64,000 nucleotides of DNA from Photobacterium aquae (GCF_001029445.1 NZ_LDOT01000014.1:97963-161962), one strand, 5' to 3'. Positions 26,394 through 36,466 are shown, numbered from the stretch's first letter. Program-made: numbers and translations. Notes: generated from the letters alone by a model not told the origin.

Positions 26394-27329
26394 ATGTACT
26401 CTTTGTCGGTTCTCTATACAATGCCATCCCAACGAATACGCTCTTTTACTATTAGTCAAATAGCTGCACTTGTAACTCTAGCTCTTAGCCCATTTAGCGC
26501 CGCCCACAGCCAGACAATTTCTGGTATTAACTTGATGCATGCTACAGGCATGGATCAACACAAAATGGCACGATTTTTAGAGCATTCACCAAGCATCAAA
26601 GAATTCTATGTCAGCGAAAAACTTGACGGTATTCGAGCTATTTGGACAGGCACCTCTCTCGTCACCCGCCAAGGCAATACAATCTCGGCACCAGACTGGT
26701 TTATTGCCGCACTCCCAAAAGATATTATGCTAGAAGGTGAATTATGGGCAGGACGAGGACAGTTTCAACAAGTCACACGAACCGTATTAGACAAATATCC
26801 AAATTCAAACCAATGGCTCAACATCAAATTCATGTTATTTGATATGCCAAATGTTCAAGGGCCTTTTTCCCATCGTCTTTCTTTATTAAAAGAACATGCG
26901 AAGACATTAAACCAACCTTTCATTGAAGTAGCCACCCAACGTGAGCTTGGCAGTATAACCGAATTAGAGAGATGGCATAAAAATGTGATCGCTCTAGGTG
27001 GGGAAGGACTAATGCTGCATAACAAAAACAATTTCTATACAGCAGGTAAAAGCCCTGCATTGATGAAGTTTAAACACCATAACGATAACGAAGCCATTGT
27101 TATTGGCTATGAGCCTGGCAATGGAAAATACAAAGGTATGATGGGGGCAATTTGGGTAATCACTAGCGACAATATCAAATTTAAGATTGGCACTGGATTT
27201 TCAGACGACGATCGGCAAAACCCGCCTCCGCTCGGTAGTTTTATCCAATACCGTCATAACGGGTTCACTAACAGCGGCATACCTAGATTTGCCCGATATG
27301 TACGATTGCGGCCTAGCCCTGATAGCTAA
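26394..27329 (+). CDS. Periplasmic ATP-dependent DNA ligase (Lig E type)
   Basis: 311 residues. An N-terminal signal peptide (hydrophobic ISQIAALVTLALSPFSAAHS, cleavage near residue 40) precedes a minimal ATP-dependent DNA ligase. Motif I is SEKLDGIRA with nucleotidyl-Lys76; motif III is LFDMPN; motif IV is GGEGLMLH; motif V is LMKFK; the OB domain follows with GYEPGNGKYKGMMGAI. No DNA-binding insert is visible, as in Lig E enzymes of Haemophilus, Neisseria and Vibrio, which are exported and thought to act on extracellular or incoming DNA. Two ATGs (26394, 26421) are possible; neither has a strong ribosome binding site. Confidence 0.9.
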   Translation: MYSLSVLYTMPSQRIRSFTISQIAALVTLALSPFSAAHSQTISGINLMHATGMDQHKMARFLEHSPSIKEFYVSEKLDGIRAIWTGTSLVTRQGNTISAPDWFIAALPKDIMLEGELWAGRGQFQQVTRTVLDKYPNSNQWLNIKFMLFDMPNVQGPFSHRLSLLKEHAKTLNQPFIEVATQRELGSITELERWHKNVIALGGEGLMLHNKNNFYTAGKSPALMKFKHHNDNEAIVIGYEPGNGKYKGMMGAIWVITSDNIKFKIGTGFSDDDRQNPPPLGSFIQYRHNGFTNSGIPRFARYVRLRPSPDS

Positions 27330-27417
27330 ATACAACTCACGCCTAAACATTATTTATCACCACTCACAGCCAAAAGGATATAAAACACACCCATCAATAC
27401 TCACTGTAACGCTATTA

Positions 27418-27687
27418 TTACTTGCTTGAGGTATTCTTTCCTGCCTGTCTAAGCAGTTTTTTTCTGGTTAGCGTTTGTTGCTTCTCTGTCAACGCATCAT
27501 ATTCCTTTTGATCAATAATGATGCCTTGTTCTTCCAATGCAAATAGCCTCTCCCATTCCAACTCCACGAGTGCCATTTCTTTTTCTATTTTTTCATACTC
27601 GATATCGACACTCTTCTCATTATCAATGGCATCACTTTGGCCAGACACTGACAATAACAACCCTAACAATAATAGTTTATATTTCAT
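27418..27687 (-). CDS. Small exported helical protein
   Basis: 89 residues. Signal peptide MKYKLLLLGLLLSVSGQSDA, then an acidic-to-basic helical region (IEYEKIEKEMALVELEWERLFALEEQ, ALTEKQQTLTRKKLLRQ) likely to form a coiled coil. No lipobox Cys. GAGGA precedes the ATG. It is convergent with the ligase gene. Two frames on the opposite strand here lack ribosome binding sites and are rejected. Function unknown; small periplasmic coiled-coil proteins of this type often bind larger partners. Confidence 0.65.
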   Translation of the reverse strand: MKYKLLLLGLLLSVSGQSDAIDNEKSVDIEYEKIEKEMALVELEWERLFALEEQGIIIDQKEYDALTEKQQTLTRKKLLRQAGKNTSSK

Positions 27688-28014
27688 GCATTCCTCAAAA
27701 CGTATCCTGTCAATATACTCTCACTCAAAGGCAAAGCTCTGTTTTCATCGAACATTCTACAAACAAAGTATCCTACGCCTTAATGGAACAGGTATTTAAA
27801 ATACAAGACTGATGGTTTCCATTCAGTTATTAACAATATATTTTTGCCATTTTTCGAGATGTTTCATAAAAAATCAAATAGCAATGAAACATAACAACAG
27901 CTTTCGCCTTAAAACATTACTGGCATTGAAATAAACAATAAAATTTTCTTTACCTATAAAAAAAGCCGCCTAATTAATTAGGCGGCTACATTTGAATTCA
28001 GCAGAGTTAAACCA
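27688..28014. other. Intergenic region between same-strand genes
   Basis: 327 bp. The right end holds the chemoreceptor gene's terminator (27957-27987). The remainder is AT-rich and presumably carries the promoter of the small minus-strand gene ending at 27687. Nothing else is recognised. Confidence 0.5.
27957..27987 (-). terminator. Terminator of the dCache chemoreceptor gene
   Basis: A perfect 24-base palindrome (27964-27987, arms AGCCGCCTAATT and AATTAGGCGGCT) is followed on the minus strand by seven U (27963-27957). It lies 27 bases past the stop. Confidence 0.9.
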
Positions 28015-29901
28015 TTACAACTTGTATCGATGTACCTCGACTTCTAATTGATTGGCCAACACTTTTAACGTTTCTGCCTGCTGTGCCGCAGCAATGGCTT
28101 CATCTGCCATTTGATTCGCGACCTCTTGTACCCCTTCAGTATTGCGACTAATTTCAGCCGTTACACTGGACTGCTCTTCGGCAGCAGACGCGATTTGCGT
28201 TGCCATATCACTGATCACATTAATCTGCTCGGCAATAGACGTAATACTACTTCCTGCCGCATCAACATCCGTCACGCTGGTTTGTGCCAACCTGTGGCTC
28301 TCACCCATTGCTGATACAGCTTGCTGAGTTGTGGATTGCAGCGTTTCAATCATCGCTTGAATCTCTTCCGTTGAGACATGCGTTCGCTGTGACAACACAC
28401 GTACCTCATCAGCAACGACTGCAAAACCCCGGCCTTGCTCACCGGCTCGCGCAGCTTCAATGGCAGCATTCAACGCTAATAAGTTTGTTTGCTCGGCGAT
28501 ATCCCGGATCGTTGATAGAATCGTACTAATTTTAAGAGCATGCTCTTTGAGTTCACCAATGATCCCCGATGCACTATTGACTTCGTTAGCAAGATTACCA
28601 ATCGAATTTTGGCTCTGACTAGCTTGACGATGCCCCTCTCCTGCCATCGATACGGCTTCTTCTGCTGTCTTTGCCGTATTTTCCGCATTACCGGCAATTT
28701 CCTGCGTAGCACTTGCCATCTCGGTCACGGCTGTGGCAACCATCGTAATTTCATCTTGTTGTTGGCGAATATTGTGAGTCCGTTGAACCGTTGCCTCCGC
28801 TGCAACTTCTGCACTTTTATTCAACTCAACAGCAATGTCCCGCAACTTGCTCGCCATCGCATGTTGGCGCTCAACAAACTGATTAAAATTCGCAGCCAAC
28901 TTACCGACTTCATCTTGTGTTTTCGTTTCAATGCGTACGGTCAAATCACCCTCACCATTGGCAATATCCGCCAATGCATCAGATACATGGTTAAGCTCGC
29001 GAAGCTGCCGGTTAACCAACCAACCAACAAATACGCAGGCAACAGCAAGGATCATCAACCCAATCAAAGTAATATCAAATACCACGTCAGCTAATGGCGC
29101 TTCCAGCACAGACTTGTCCATCACCATCAACAGCGCCCAGCCAGAATCGGGAACTGCCTGTATCTCTACAGCACGTTCGCGGCCATCAAACTGAGAGAAG
29201 AAAAAGCCTTTTCCGCTAATCGCCTGTTGTAATTGACCCATCGACAAACCCAGATCGCTAATTGGCTTGAGCTCCATTTTTTCGTTTGGGTGCGCAACAA
29301 TGACCTGATTATCCATATCTACCAACACCGCATAACCATCTCCCTGTACCGGAATGGTCAGCACATCCTTCATCAGATCCCCCAGAGCCAAATCAACACC
29401 GACAACCCCGCGCACAGCCCCATTACTCATCACAGGCTCAGCGAGGGTCACTACCAATGTTTGCATGGTATGACTCATATATGGAGCAGTGACAATGTCA
29501 CGCCTAGCCTGCTGCGCAGACTGATACCAACCCCGGGTACGAGGATCATAACCAGCACGGTTCAATGACGGATCATGACGATACATTTCACCTTGCGCAT
29601 TACCGTAAAATGCCAAACTGAAATTACCTGATACCAAAGTCTGCTTTAGGTGAGTAACAACATTTTGCGTATTCTTTTCTGTTATCGTATTGACCGTGGC
29701 CGTTACAGCATCACGCTTTGCATTAAGCCAATCACCAATCCCCTTCGTCACCGCAACAGAAGTATTTGTCGATTCACTTTCAATCGCTTTCCAAAGCTGA
29801 TCTTTCATCGATAAATAAGAAAAAGCGCCCAATGCGACTACGGTTATAGAAATCGCAGCAAAACTCGACAACAATAGTTTTAATTTTAATGTGAATTGCA
29901 T
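28015..29901 (-). CDS. Methyl-accepting chemotaxis protein with amino-acid-type dCache domain
   Basis: 628 residues: TM1 (about 8-30), periplasmic double Cache domain (about 35-270), TM2 (about 275-297), HAMP (about 298-350), and signalling domain with hairpin tip [32 protein letters not shown]. The distal Cache pocket has Tyr118, Arg123, Trp125, Tyr126, Tyr141 and Asp170. This is the same residue set and spacing (+5, +7, +8, +23, +52) as the dCache_1AA motif known from PctA-type amino-acid receptors, so it probably senses L-amino acids. No C-terminal CheR-binding pentapeptide. AGGGAAG precedes the ATG. Divergent from the PepSY operon. Confidence 0.93.
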   Translation of the reverse strand: MQFTLKLKLLLSSFAAISITVVALGAFSYLSMKDQLWKAIESESTNTSVAVTKGIGDWLNAKRDAVTATVNTITEKNTQNVVTHLKQTLVSGNFSLAFYGNAQGEMYRHDPSLNRAGYDPRTRGWYQSAQQARRDIVTAPYMSHTMQTLVVTLAEPVMSNGAVRGVVGVDLALGDLMKDVLTIPVQGDGYAVLVDMDNQVIVAHPNEKMELKPISDLGLSMGQLQQAISGKGFFFSQFDGRERAVEIQAVPDSGWALLMVMDKSVLEAPLADVVFDITLIGLMILAVACVFVGWLVNRQLRELNHVSDALADIANGEGDLTVRIETKTQDEVGKLAANFNQFVERQHAMASKLRDIAVELNKSAEVAAEATVQRTHNIRQQQDEITMVATAVTEMASATQEIAGNAENTAKTAEEAVSMAGEGHRQASQSQNSIGNLANEVNSASGIIGELKEHALKISTILSTIRDIAEQTNLLALNAAIEAARAGEQGRGFAVVADEVRVLSQRTHVSTEEIQAMIETLQSTTQQAVSAMGESHRLAQTSVTDVDAAGSSITSIAEQINVISDMATQIASAAEEQSSVTAEISRNTEGVQEVANQMADEAIAAAQQAETLKVLANQLEVEVHRYKL

Positions 29902-30056
29902 AATCTTCCCTTGCTCAAAAAACGAGTAAAAAGATTATACGTAATTCAAATACAGACAAATAGCTATAATTTACAGTGTTATCAATAATTGATTTTCCGA
30001 GTTAAGCCTCCATTTATTCACTCTCGGTTCATCTTCGACTGATTAGACTAGGTAAC

Positions 30057-30401
30057 ATGAATAGGAATCAGATTATCATCACAGCCCTGTTGCTATTGTT
30101 TTCCTCACTAAGTTTCGCCGCTGTCGAGCTAGAAATAGAGGAAGATCATGACGACGTTATGCATGCCGTGGAGCAAGGTCTAATCCAGCCTTACTCTTCA
30201 CTGCAGGAAACCGTCGCGCGACAATTGCATGGACGCATCATCAAAGTTGAGCTGGAGGAAGATGACGGCATTTGGGTCTATGAACTCAAATTGCTCGCAC
30301 CTGATAACCGTATTATCCGTGTTGAGTACGAAGCCAAATCGCTCTCTATGATTGAGATTAAAGGCCGCGGTTTAGAAAACATCATAAAGGTAGAACAATG
30401 A
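30057..30401 (+). CDS. Periplasmic PepSY-domain protein
   Basis: 114 residues with a signal peptide (IIITALLLLFSSLSFA) and a single PepSY-like domain (about 30-110: VMHAVEQGLIQPYSSLQETVARQLHGRIIKVELEEDDG-IWVYELKLL). PepSY domains are thought to inhibit peptidases or act as small envelope sensors. The stop overlaps the response-regulator start by ATGA, so it is the first gene of a three-gene operon with a two-component system and could be its periplasmic accessory. Confidence 0.85.
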   Translation: MNRNQIIITALLLLFSSLSFAAVELEIEEDHDDVMHAVEQGLIQPYSSLQETVARQLHGRIIKVELEEDDGIWVYELKLLAPDNRIIRVEYEAKSLSMIEIKGRGLENIIKVEQ

Positions 30402-31057
30402 AAGTGCTCGTCGTCGAAGACGAAATGACATTAGGCAACCAAATTGTTGCCGGACTAGAACAAAGCGGCTGGGTAGCAGAGCTATCCTGCGATGGTATCG
30501 ATGCACTGTATCGTGCCACTTCTGAATCATGGGATGCCATCGTGCTTGATCTGGGCCTACCAAAACTAGATGGCCTTACCGTGCTTCGTGGCATACGTGA
30601 TGAAAAAGTCGCCTGTCCTGTCATTATACTCAGCGCACGTACAGAACTGACCCAACGGGTAGAAGGCCTGAATGCTGGGGCTGATGACTACTTAACAAAA
30701 CCGTTTCAGATGGTAGAACTCGTAGCTCGACTTCGCGCGCAAGTACGCCGTTCAACAGGCAACGCATCCCCTATCATTCAGGTAGGTGGTCTTAGCCTCG
30801 ACACCCGCTCGTCAAATGTGAGTTACAACGGCACGCCGGTTGATCTTACCGCGCTCGAATTCAAAGTATTGTCATATATGATGCACAATGCCGAAAAAGT
30901 GATTTCGCGTACAGAATTGGTCGAGCATATCTACAAACAAGACTTTGACCGCGATTCAAATACCATTGAGGTCTTCATTGGCCGCATCCGTCGAAAAATT
31001 GGTACTAACGTTATCAAAACCGTTCGGGGTCTAGGGTATCGTATCAATGGCGATTAA
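30398..31057 (+). CDS. OmpR/PhoB-family response regulator
   Basis: 219 residues. Receiver domain (1-115) with acidic pair EDE, phospho-acceptor Asp in IVLDLGLPKLDG, Thr/Ser in ILSARTE and Lys in LTKPF. A winged-helix DNA-binding domain (about 125-219) ends RRKIGTNVIKTVRGLGYRIN. Closest in pattern to the QseB/PmrA/PhoP group. It overlaps the PepSY gene by 4 bases and the kinase gene by 11. Target genes are unknown, though such PepSY-regulator-kinase operons in Vibrio often respond to envelope stress or cations. Confidence 0.92.
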   Translation: MKVLVVEDEMTLGNQIVAGLEQSGWVAELSCDGIDALYRATSESWDAIVLDLGLPKLDGLTVLRGIRDEKVACPVIILSARTELTQRVEGLNAGADDYLTKPFQMVELVARLRAQVRRSTGNASPIIQVGGLSLDTRSSNVSYNGTPVDLTALEFKVLSYMMHNAEKVISRTELVEHIYKQDFDRDSNTIEVFIGRIRRKIGTNVIKTVRGLGYRINGD

Positions 31058-32384
31058 GTCACCGGCAAAACCACTTCCAAGCCTTCGCAGCCGCTTGCTT
31101 ATTGCCGCGGCTGTTTGGCTTTTGGCTATTGCTCTCGCAGCAGGGTATCTTGTTCCCCAGTTCATCAAAAGCTATCTTGTCGACCAAGAAAAACAACAGC
31201 TTTATATCTATATGGATGAACTAACCGCTCAAACCGAAGTTGATAGCAACGGTAAACTAATTCAGCCCCGCATTCTCTCAAATCCCCGCTTTCAGCAACC
31301 CTATAGCGGATTATACTGGACGCTAAAAGTCACCGATCAAGAGCTGAGATCTCGTTCGTTATGGGATACCCGCATTACCGGTAACGAGAAAAAAGGCTTT
31401 CATGGCCCGAATAACCAATCTTTGCTAGTGATCTCTCGTCAGTTTTACCTTCCTGAGATCGACGAACCGGTTCAATTAAGCATTGCTGCTAACCAAGATC
31501 ATTTATTGCATACCATCACCAAACTAACCCACGGCTTGTGGTTAATGCTTGCGACTATGGTTGGAGGTATCCTGTTACTGATTTGGGCTCAAGTCTCTTG
31601 GTCGCTTTGGCCGCTCAAGAAACTACAAGCCCGTCTCAAAGATGTCCGTGAGGGCAATGCCACTGAGCTAACTGGCAACTACCCTGCTGAGATTCGCCCG
31701 GTCGTAGATGATCTCAACGCCTTATTATTTCATTATCAAGAACTGCTTGATCGTGCCAGAAATCACGCGGGGAACTTGTCGCATGCGCTAAAGACCCCAA
31801 TCGCGATACTCAACAACGAAGTCGCAAATTTACCCGAGTCGCAACAACAAAAACTCTCTCCGCTATTGCAGCAATTGCAACAGCATATTGATTATCACTT
31901 AGGCCGAGCAAGAATGGCTGGGGCAGCCAATATCCTCGCAGCCAAAACAACACCTTCTGCGCGTGTAGATGCCATTTCTATGGCGATGGATAAAGTCTAT
32001 GCCAGCAGAGAAGTCATTTTAGTTAACGAACTAGACAGCGATTTGGCAGTAGCTGTAGAAAAGCGGGATCTCGATGAGATCATCGGCAACGTGATCGAGA
32101 ATGGATACAAATGGTCAAATAGCCTAATCCGCGTACATTTGGCCGATGAGACCCCCCGTACCCTCGCTATCATCGTGGAAGATGATGGTCCTGGAATTCC
32201 TGTCGATAATTTTGATTCTGTACTAAAACGGGGCGTACGGCTTGATGAAACAACGCCAGGTACTGGCCTAGGGCTAAATATCGCCAGCGAATTGGCACAC
32301 AGCTACAGAGGTAAATTGACTCTGGGCAAGAGCGCCCTTGGTGGATTAAAAGTCACTTTGACTTTACCTAAGCCTCGTCAATAG
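31047..32384 (+). CDS. Sensor histidine kinase
   Basis: 445 residues: TM1 (about 15-38), a periplasmic sensor (about 40-165), TM2 (about 167-190), HAMP-like linker, and H box NLSHALKTPIAIL (PhoQ/QseC-like). The ATPase domain has N box NVIENGYKWS, G1 VEDDGPGIP and G2 TGLGLNIASE. It partners the response regulator whose gene it overlaps by 11 bases. The periplasmic part has no recognised ligand motif. The SHALKTP form of the H box is that of PhoQ-type kinases. Confidence 0.92.
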   Translation: MAIKSPAKPLPSLRSRLLIAAAVWLLAIALAAGYLVPQFIKSYLVDQEKQQLYIYMDELTAQTEVDSNGKLIQPRILSNPRFQQPYSGLYWTLKVTDQELRSRSLWDTRITGNEKKGFHGPNNQSLLVISRQFYLPEIDEPVQLSIAANQDHLLHTITKLTHGLWLMLATMVGGILLLIWAQVSWSLWPLKKLQARLKDVREGNATELTGNYPAEIRPVVDDLNALLFHYQELLDRARNHAGNLSHALKTPIAILNNEVANLPESQQQKLSPLLQQLQQHIDYHLGRARMAGAANILAAKTTPSARVDAISMAMDKVYASREVILVNELDSDLAVAVEKRDLDEIIGNVIENGYKWSNSLIRVHLADETPRTLAIIVEDDGPGIPVDNFDSVLKRGVRLDETTPGTGLGLNIASELAHSYRGKLTLGKSALGGLKVTLTLPKPRQ

Positions 32385-32391
32385 TCTTTCG

Positions 32392-32415
32392 CGCGGATAT
32401 CAATCGATATCCGCG
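32392..32415 (+). terminator. Hairpin after the kinase gene
   Basis: CGCGGATATC-AATC-GATATCCGCG, a perfect 10-bp stem 7 bases past the kinase stop. The downstream sequence is not U-rich, so it may be a weak or Rho-assisted terminator. Confidence 0.55.
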
Positions 32416-32523
32416 AGGAAAGCTGCCACAACAGCCTCCATCTGTATTGGATCTTCTCACCGAAACAAATAACGACAAACAAGTTTTATATATACTCTCG
32501 TTGCTTAACAAGCTTGGAGGCTC

Positions 32524-32763
32524 TCAAGAAGGCCATAACATCAAGTTGACTATTCTAACTACCACTCCCAGAACAAAAACACTAACGCCAAGCTGATACC
32601 ACCTATATTCACCGGCCAACATCCCTACCCGCTGGTAGAACATCTTGGCAATACCAGACCAATCACGGGTACGGTGACCGTAAAGATAGATCCCACGTCC
32701 CAACATAGACAAACCTACTGCCACCAACACATACTCCGTCACCATCAAGCCAATCTGCAACAC
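32524..32763 (-). CDS. Small inner-membrane protein
   Basis: 79 residues with two hydrophobic helices (MVTEYVLVAVGLSMLGRGIYL and WYQLGVSVFVLGVVVRIVNLML) separated by a basic, aromatic loop. Start is GTG with GGGAGG 7 bases upstream, a strong site that supports the gene. Convergent with the kinase and divergent from the PF09818 ATPase gene. Family not recognised. Confidence 0.65.
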   Translation of the reverse strand: MLQIGLMVTEYVLVAVGLSMLGRGIYLYGHRTRDWSGIAKMFYQRVGMLAGEYRWYQLGVSVFVLGVVVRIVNLMLWPS

Positions 32764-32947
32764 GGCGTGTCCTCCCTATATCTTGAAGCACCGCAAAATA
32801 TTTAATCTATCATCACGACGCGGCACGGGTATATTAGACTTAGGTAGGTGAAAAAATACGGCTGAATCAAGCAATCTGTGTGCTTATTCAATGTGTTTGG
32901 TGTAGAATCCCGCCCCCGGAAAAATCTCACGAAGGTATCGAGGCGAC

Positions 32948-34597
32948 ATGCAATTACTCGAAGCAAAACTACAAAAAATTGACCGTCATAACTATCGCAG
33001 CTATTCGAGCCTGCGCGGTGAATACCACTTCGTTGACTTCGATTTCTTCATCGACATCACACAGTCCGATCCCTATGCCCCAGCGTCGCGCGTTCGTGCC
33101 CGTCGCAAGTGGTCTCTCACTGACCTCGAATGGTTAAAAGACCAGTCTGCCGACTATCAACGTGCAGCCCGAGATTTTATTGCTCGCTACTTCAATGAAT
33201 TGGCGCAGCAAATCAATGAAATTCAAATTGATCGTCCAGGCCAAACCGTTCTTGACCGTACCGCCGTTGTTTTTGATGACGATGCTATCGAGCTGCGTTT
33301 TCGCATCAACTTGCCGTCTGACGGCCGTACGATCATTGCAAAGAAAACAGCCAACCTGTTCGTACATACCATGCCTAAGGTTATTCGTCGTGCAACCATC
33401 GCGCGCGAGCTACCTATTGACGAACTGAAGCGTCACTGTGAAGCCATTGAAGACCAAGTATCCCTGCGTAAGCAACTTGCCGATAAAGGGCTTATGGCAT
33501 TTATCGCAGACGGCAGTATCCTGCCGCGTCTTGCTGGTAATAGCGATCTTCCTCTTCCGGAAGCACTACCGTTTACCAGCCCAGACAATCTCGCTGTAGA
33601 GCTTCAAGCACCACATCGCGGTACCATTCGCGGTATGGGTGTACCAACAGGTATCACAATGATTGTTGGTGGTGGCTTCCACGGTAAGTCGACCCTGCTC
33701 AACGCGATCGAAAGTTCGGTTTACGACCATATTCCTGGTGATGGCCGTGAATATATCGTTACCGATGAGAATGCCGCTAAGATCCGTGCCGAAGATGGCC
33801 GTTGTGTACACAATGTTGACCTTTCCCCGTATATCAGCAATTTGCCGATGGGTAAGGACACCAACATGTTCTCCACTCAAAATGCTTCAGGTTCAACGTC
33901 ACAGGCGTCATGGCTGCAGGAATCTATCGAAGCAGGCGCTAAAGCCCTGTTAATTGATGAAGACACCTCTGCAACCAACTTTATGATCCGCGACGAGCGC
34001 ATGCAGGCTCTAATTGCCAAAGATGATGAGCCAATCACACCGCTTGTTGACCGGATCTCACTGCTACGTGATCAGCTTGGTATTTCAATTCTGCTTGTTA
34101 TGGGCGGTTCTGGTGACTACTTGGACGTTGCCGATACTGTTATCCAAATGCATAACTACGAAGCCATCGATGTAACAGAAAAAGCGAAGCAGGTTGTTGA
34201 ATCTCACCCTACCCGCCGTCAACTTGAAGGCAGTAGCGCCATTGAGCAGCCACGTACCCGCAAACTCAACTGCGCAGGATTGAAAGCCATGCTTGAAGAC
34301 GGCAAATTCCGTATTCAGGTAAAAGACAAATCTTCTCTGCGTTTTGGCCGTGAGTTTATCGATCTACAAGCCCTTGAGCAGGTTGCCGATTCTAGCCAAC
34401 TACACGCAATTGGTTGGCTATGGTTCCAACTTGCACAACAAAAAGGCTGGGAAAAGGCACCAAGCAAAACCTTCTCCCGTATGCTGTGCAACGATGAATG
34501 GTTCCGCTCTATGCCAAACTACGGCGATATAGCTAAACCTCGTGTTCTCGAAGTCATGGCGGTTCTTAACCGTATGCGATGCGCTGAGTTCAAATAA
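32948..34597 (+). CDS. Predicted ATPase of the ABC class (PF09818-type)
   Basis: 549 residues, soluble. The central ATPase has Walker A VGGGFHGKSTLLNAI (about 240), a signature-like NASGSTSQASWLQESIEAGA, Walker B ALLIDEDTSATNF and a switch-like LLVMGGSGDYLDVADTVIQM. N- and C-terminal extensions of about 200 and 110 residues are characteristic of this COG3044 family, which is unlike transporter ATPases and has an RNA-binding relative (MRB1590) in trypanosome mitochondria. The bacterial function is unknown; RNA binding is inferred only from that relative. Monocistronic, with its own terminator. Confidence 0.88.
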   Translation: MQLLEAKLQKIDRHNYRSYSSLRGEYHFVDFDFFIDITQSDPYAPASRVRARRKWSLTDLEWLKDQSADYQRAARDFIARYFNELAQQINEIQIDRPGQTVLDRTAVVFDDDAIELRFRINLPSDGRTIIAKKTANLFVHTMPKVIRRATIARELPIDELKRHCEAIEDQVSLRKQLADKGLMAFIADGSILPRLAGNSDLPLPEALPFTSPDNLAVELQAPHRGTIRGMGVPTGITMIVGGGFHGKSTLLNAIESSVYDHIPGDGREYIVTDENAAKIRAEDGRCVHNVDLSPYISNLPMGKDTNMFSTQNASGSTSQASWLQESIEAGAKALLIDEDTSATNFMIRDERMQALIAKDDEPITPLVDRISLLRDQLGISILLVMGGSGDYLDVADTVIQMHNYEAIDVTEKAKQVVESHPTRRQLEGSSAIEQPRTRKLNCAGLKAMLEDGKFRIQVKDKSSLRFGREFIDLQALEQVADSSQLHAIGWLWFQLAQQKGWEKAPSKTFSRMLCNDEWFRSMPNYGDIAKPRVLEVMAVLNRMRCAEFK

Positions 34598-34604
34598 ACG
34601 ATAC

Positions 34605-34635
34605 AAAAAAGAGCACGCAATGCGTGCTCTTTTTT
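34605..34635. terminator. Bidirectional terminator between the ATPase and PAS-chemoreceptor genes
   Basis: GAGCACGCA-A-TGCGTGCTC (34611-34629) flanked by A6 and T6, just after the ATPase stop. The gene on the other side is convergent, so it can serve both. Confidence 0.9.
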
Positions 34636-34744
34636 ATTGGCTCGTAAACAGGAAATGTAAAACCAATCACCGTAAGTAACTAGTCATAAATAATGGTTGA
34701 ACAAACTAGAATGATTCATTATTTACAACAATTGGTATTCCTGA

Positions 34745-36319
34745 TTATGACTTTCGCTGAAACTGAATCATCAAACGTTTAAGCCCTTCCAAACGTTCCA
34801 CCAACAAACGGGTACTTTCAACCGACTGGTCACTGGTGTGCGCATTATCGGCCGCCAAGGCATTAATCGCATCGACATTACGGGAAATATCCATACTCAC
34901 CCCCACTTGCTCTTCTACAGCAGCAGCAATCTGATGGCTATTGTCGGTCACCTGATCCAGAACCCGATTGATCGCCTCAAGCTGCTCGCCCATCATTTCC
35001 GCCTGATTGCGGCAATGGTTCGATTGCTCACCACCGCGCTCAACAGCTGCCACGGCCTGCCCTGCAATTTGTTGAAGACGGGCGATCATCGTCTGGATTT
35101 CACCGGTTGATGCTTGCGTCTTCTGCGCCAACGAGCGCACCTCGTCTGCAACCACCGCAAACCCACGTCCGGCTTCACCTGCTCGCGCGGCTTCAATCGC
35201 AGCATTGAGTGCCAGCAAATTAGTTTGATCGGCAATAGAACCGATCACATCCAGAATACCTTCAATTTGACGGCTACTATCCGACAGTGCATTGATAACT
35301 TCCTTGGATGCATCTAGCTCCTGATACAGGCGATTCACCGAGTCAATCGTTTCATCCACTCGACTTTGTCCATCTGCAGCCAGTTGTTGGGCATGACTGG
35401 TCATCGCCGAGGTACTGGCGGCACTCTCTGCCACCTCTTTGACTGAGGCGGCCATCTGGCCAATCGCAACGCTGACTTCTTCTGTCGCCAATGTTTGATG
35501 ATGCAGGTTTGACTTCACATTTTGCGATTGGGCAAATTGATCCTCAGCCGAAAGCAAAATATCACCCGCAGTCTCACTGGCTCGACCGACAATTGCTCGC
35601 AATTCTGATTGGCGCATTTTCAAAGCCAGTTCCACAGGCGAATAATCGTCATATTTACCGGTATAGATGGGCTCCATGGTCGGGTTATGGTAAGCATCTT
35701 GTGCCAATAAACGGAGCTGACTCATCCGCTGCTGGGCATGAATTTGCAGAGCCAACGCTCCCCCCAATGCCACGACGCCCAAACCTGTTGGCCAATCGAA
35801 ACCTTGTGTAAGACCACCAGCGACCACGCCAACCAGACCGGCACCAATCAAGCCCAGCAGAACACGTCCTTGAGACCAACGCCAACGAATAGAGGTTTGG
35901 CTGTCCATTTGACGATAAGCTTGTTCAGCCCTTTCAACCGTCGCCTTTTCCGGTCGACTACGTACAGACTGATATTCGATGACCTGACCTTTACCATCTG
36001 TTATTGGCGTGACAAAGGCAGAAACCCAATAATAACCGCCATCTTTGCAACGGTTTTTAACCAGTCCCATCCAGCTCTTGCCTGACTTGATATATTGCCA
36101 TAGCTGGCCAAATGCCTTCTTCGGCATATCTGGATGGCGAACAATATTATGTGGATGCCCAATGAGTTCTTCTGCATCATAGCCCGCCACTTCACAAAAT
36201 GACTCATTTGCATAAGTCACATGGCTATGGGGATCCGTTGTCGATATAAGGTTGTAAGAATCAGGATAATCCCTCTCCTGTCCTTGGCTTGAATTTAGCT
36301 GTTTTGAAATTTTGGTCAT
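34745..36319 (-). CDS. PAS-domain methyl-accepting chemotaxis protein (Aer-like)
   Basis: About 524 residues. A PAS domain (about 20-130: [26 protein letters not shown] and [18 protein letters not shown]) is followed by two adjacent hydrophobic segments (about 150-190), no periplasmic domain, then a signalling domain with tip [35 protein letters not shown]. This layout is that of Aer aerotaxis/energy-taxis receptors, which hold FAD in the PAS pocket. The residues needed for FAD cannot be judged with certainty. The frame is open to a GTG at 36328; the ATG at 36319 is the more usual start. Confidence 0.9.
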   Translation of the reverse strand: MTKISKQLNSSQGQERDYPDSYNLISTTDPHSHVTYANESFCEVAGYDAEELIGHPHNIVRHPDMPKKAFGQLWQYIKSGKSWMGLVKNRCKDGGYYWVSAFVTPITDGKGQVIEYQSVRSRPEKATVERAEQAYRQMDSQTSIRWRWSQGRVLLGLIGAGLVGVVAGGLTQGFDWPTGLGVVALGGALALQIHAQQRMSQLRLLAQDAYHNPTMEPIYTGKYDDYSPVELALKMRQSELRAIVGRASETAGDILLSAEDQFAQSQNVKSNLHHQTLATEEVSVAIGQMAASVKEVAESAASTSAMTSHAQQLAADGQSRVDETIDSVNRLYQELDASKEVINALSDSSRQIEGILDVIGSIADQTNLLALNAAIEAARAGEAGRGFAVVADEVRSLAQKTQASTGEIQTMIARLQQIAGQAVAAVERGGEQSNHCRNQAEMMGEQLEAINRVLDQVTDNSHQIAAAVEEQVGVSMDISRNVDAINALAADNAHTSDQSVESTRLLVERLEGLKRLMIQFQRKS

Positions 36320-36466
36320 AATAGCCACTTTATTTTTTTGTATTTTTACACTACTGCAAAGTGCATCAAGTCAACGGTATATACCTAATACAACATTCCG
36401 TAGCAGTGTTTTATGCCAATAGCCATTATGACAGGGAAAACAACTTATTTATTGATTTTTAATAGT

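Noticed and set aside
27518..27812. Two overlapping plus-strand frames opposite the small exported protein
   Set aside because: The minus-strand frame has a signal peptide and GAGGA ribosome binding site; the plus-strand frames are antisense shadows, rich in Ser/Thr/Asn.
28540..29094. 184-codon frame antisense to the chemoreceptor
   Set aside because: Lies wholly inside a clear chemoreceptor gene; Cys- and Arg-rich composition typical of a shadow frame.
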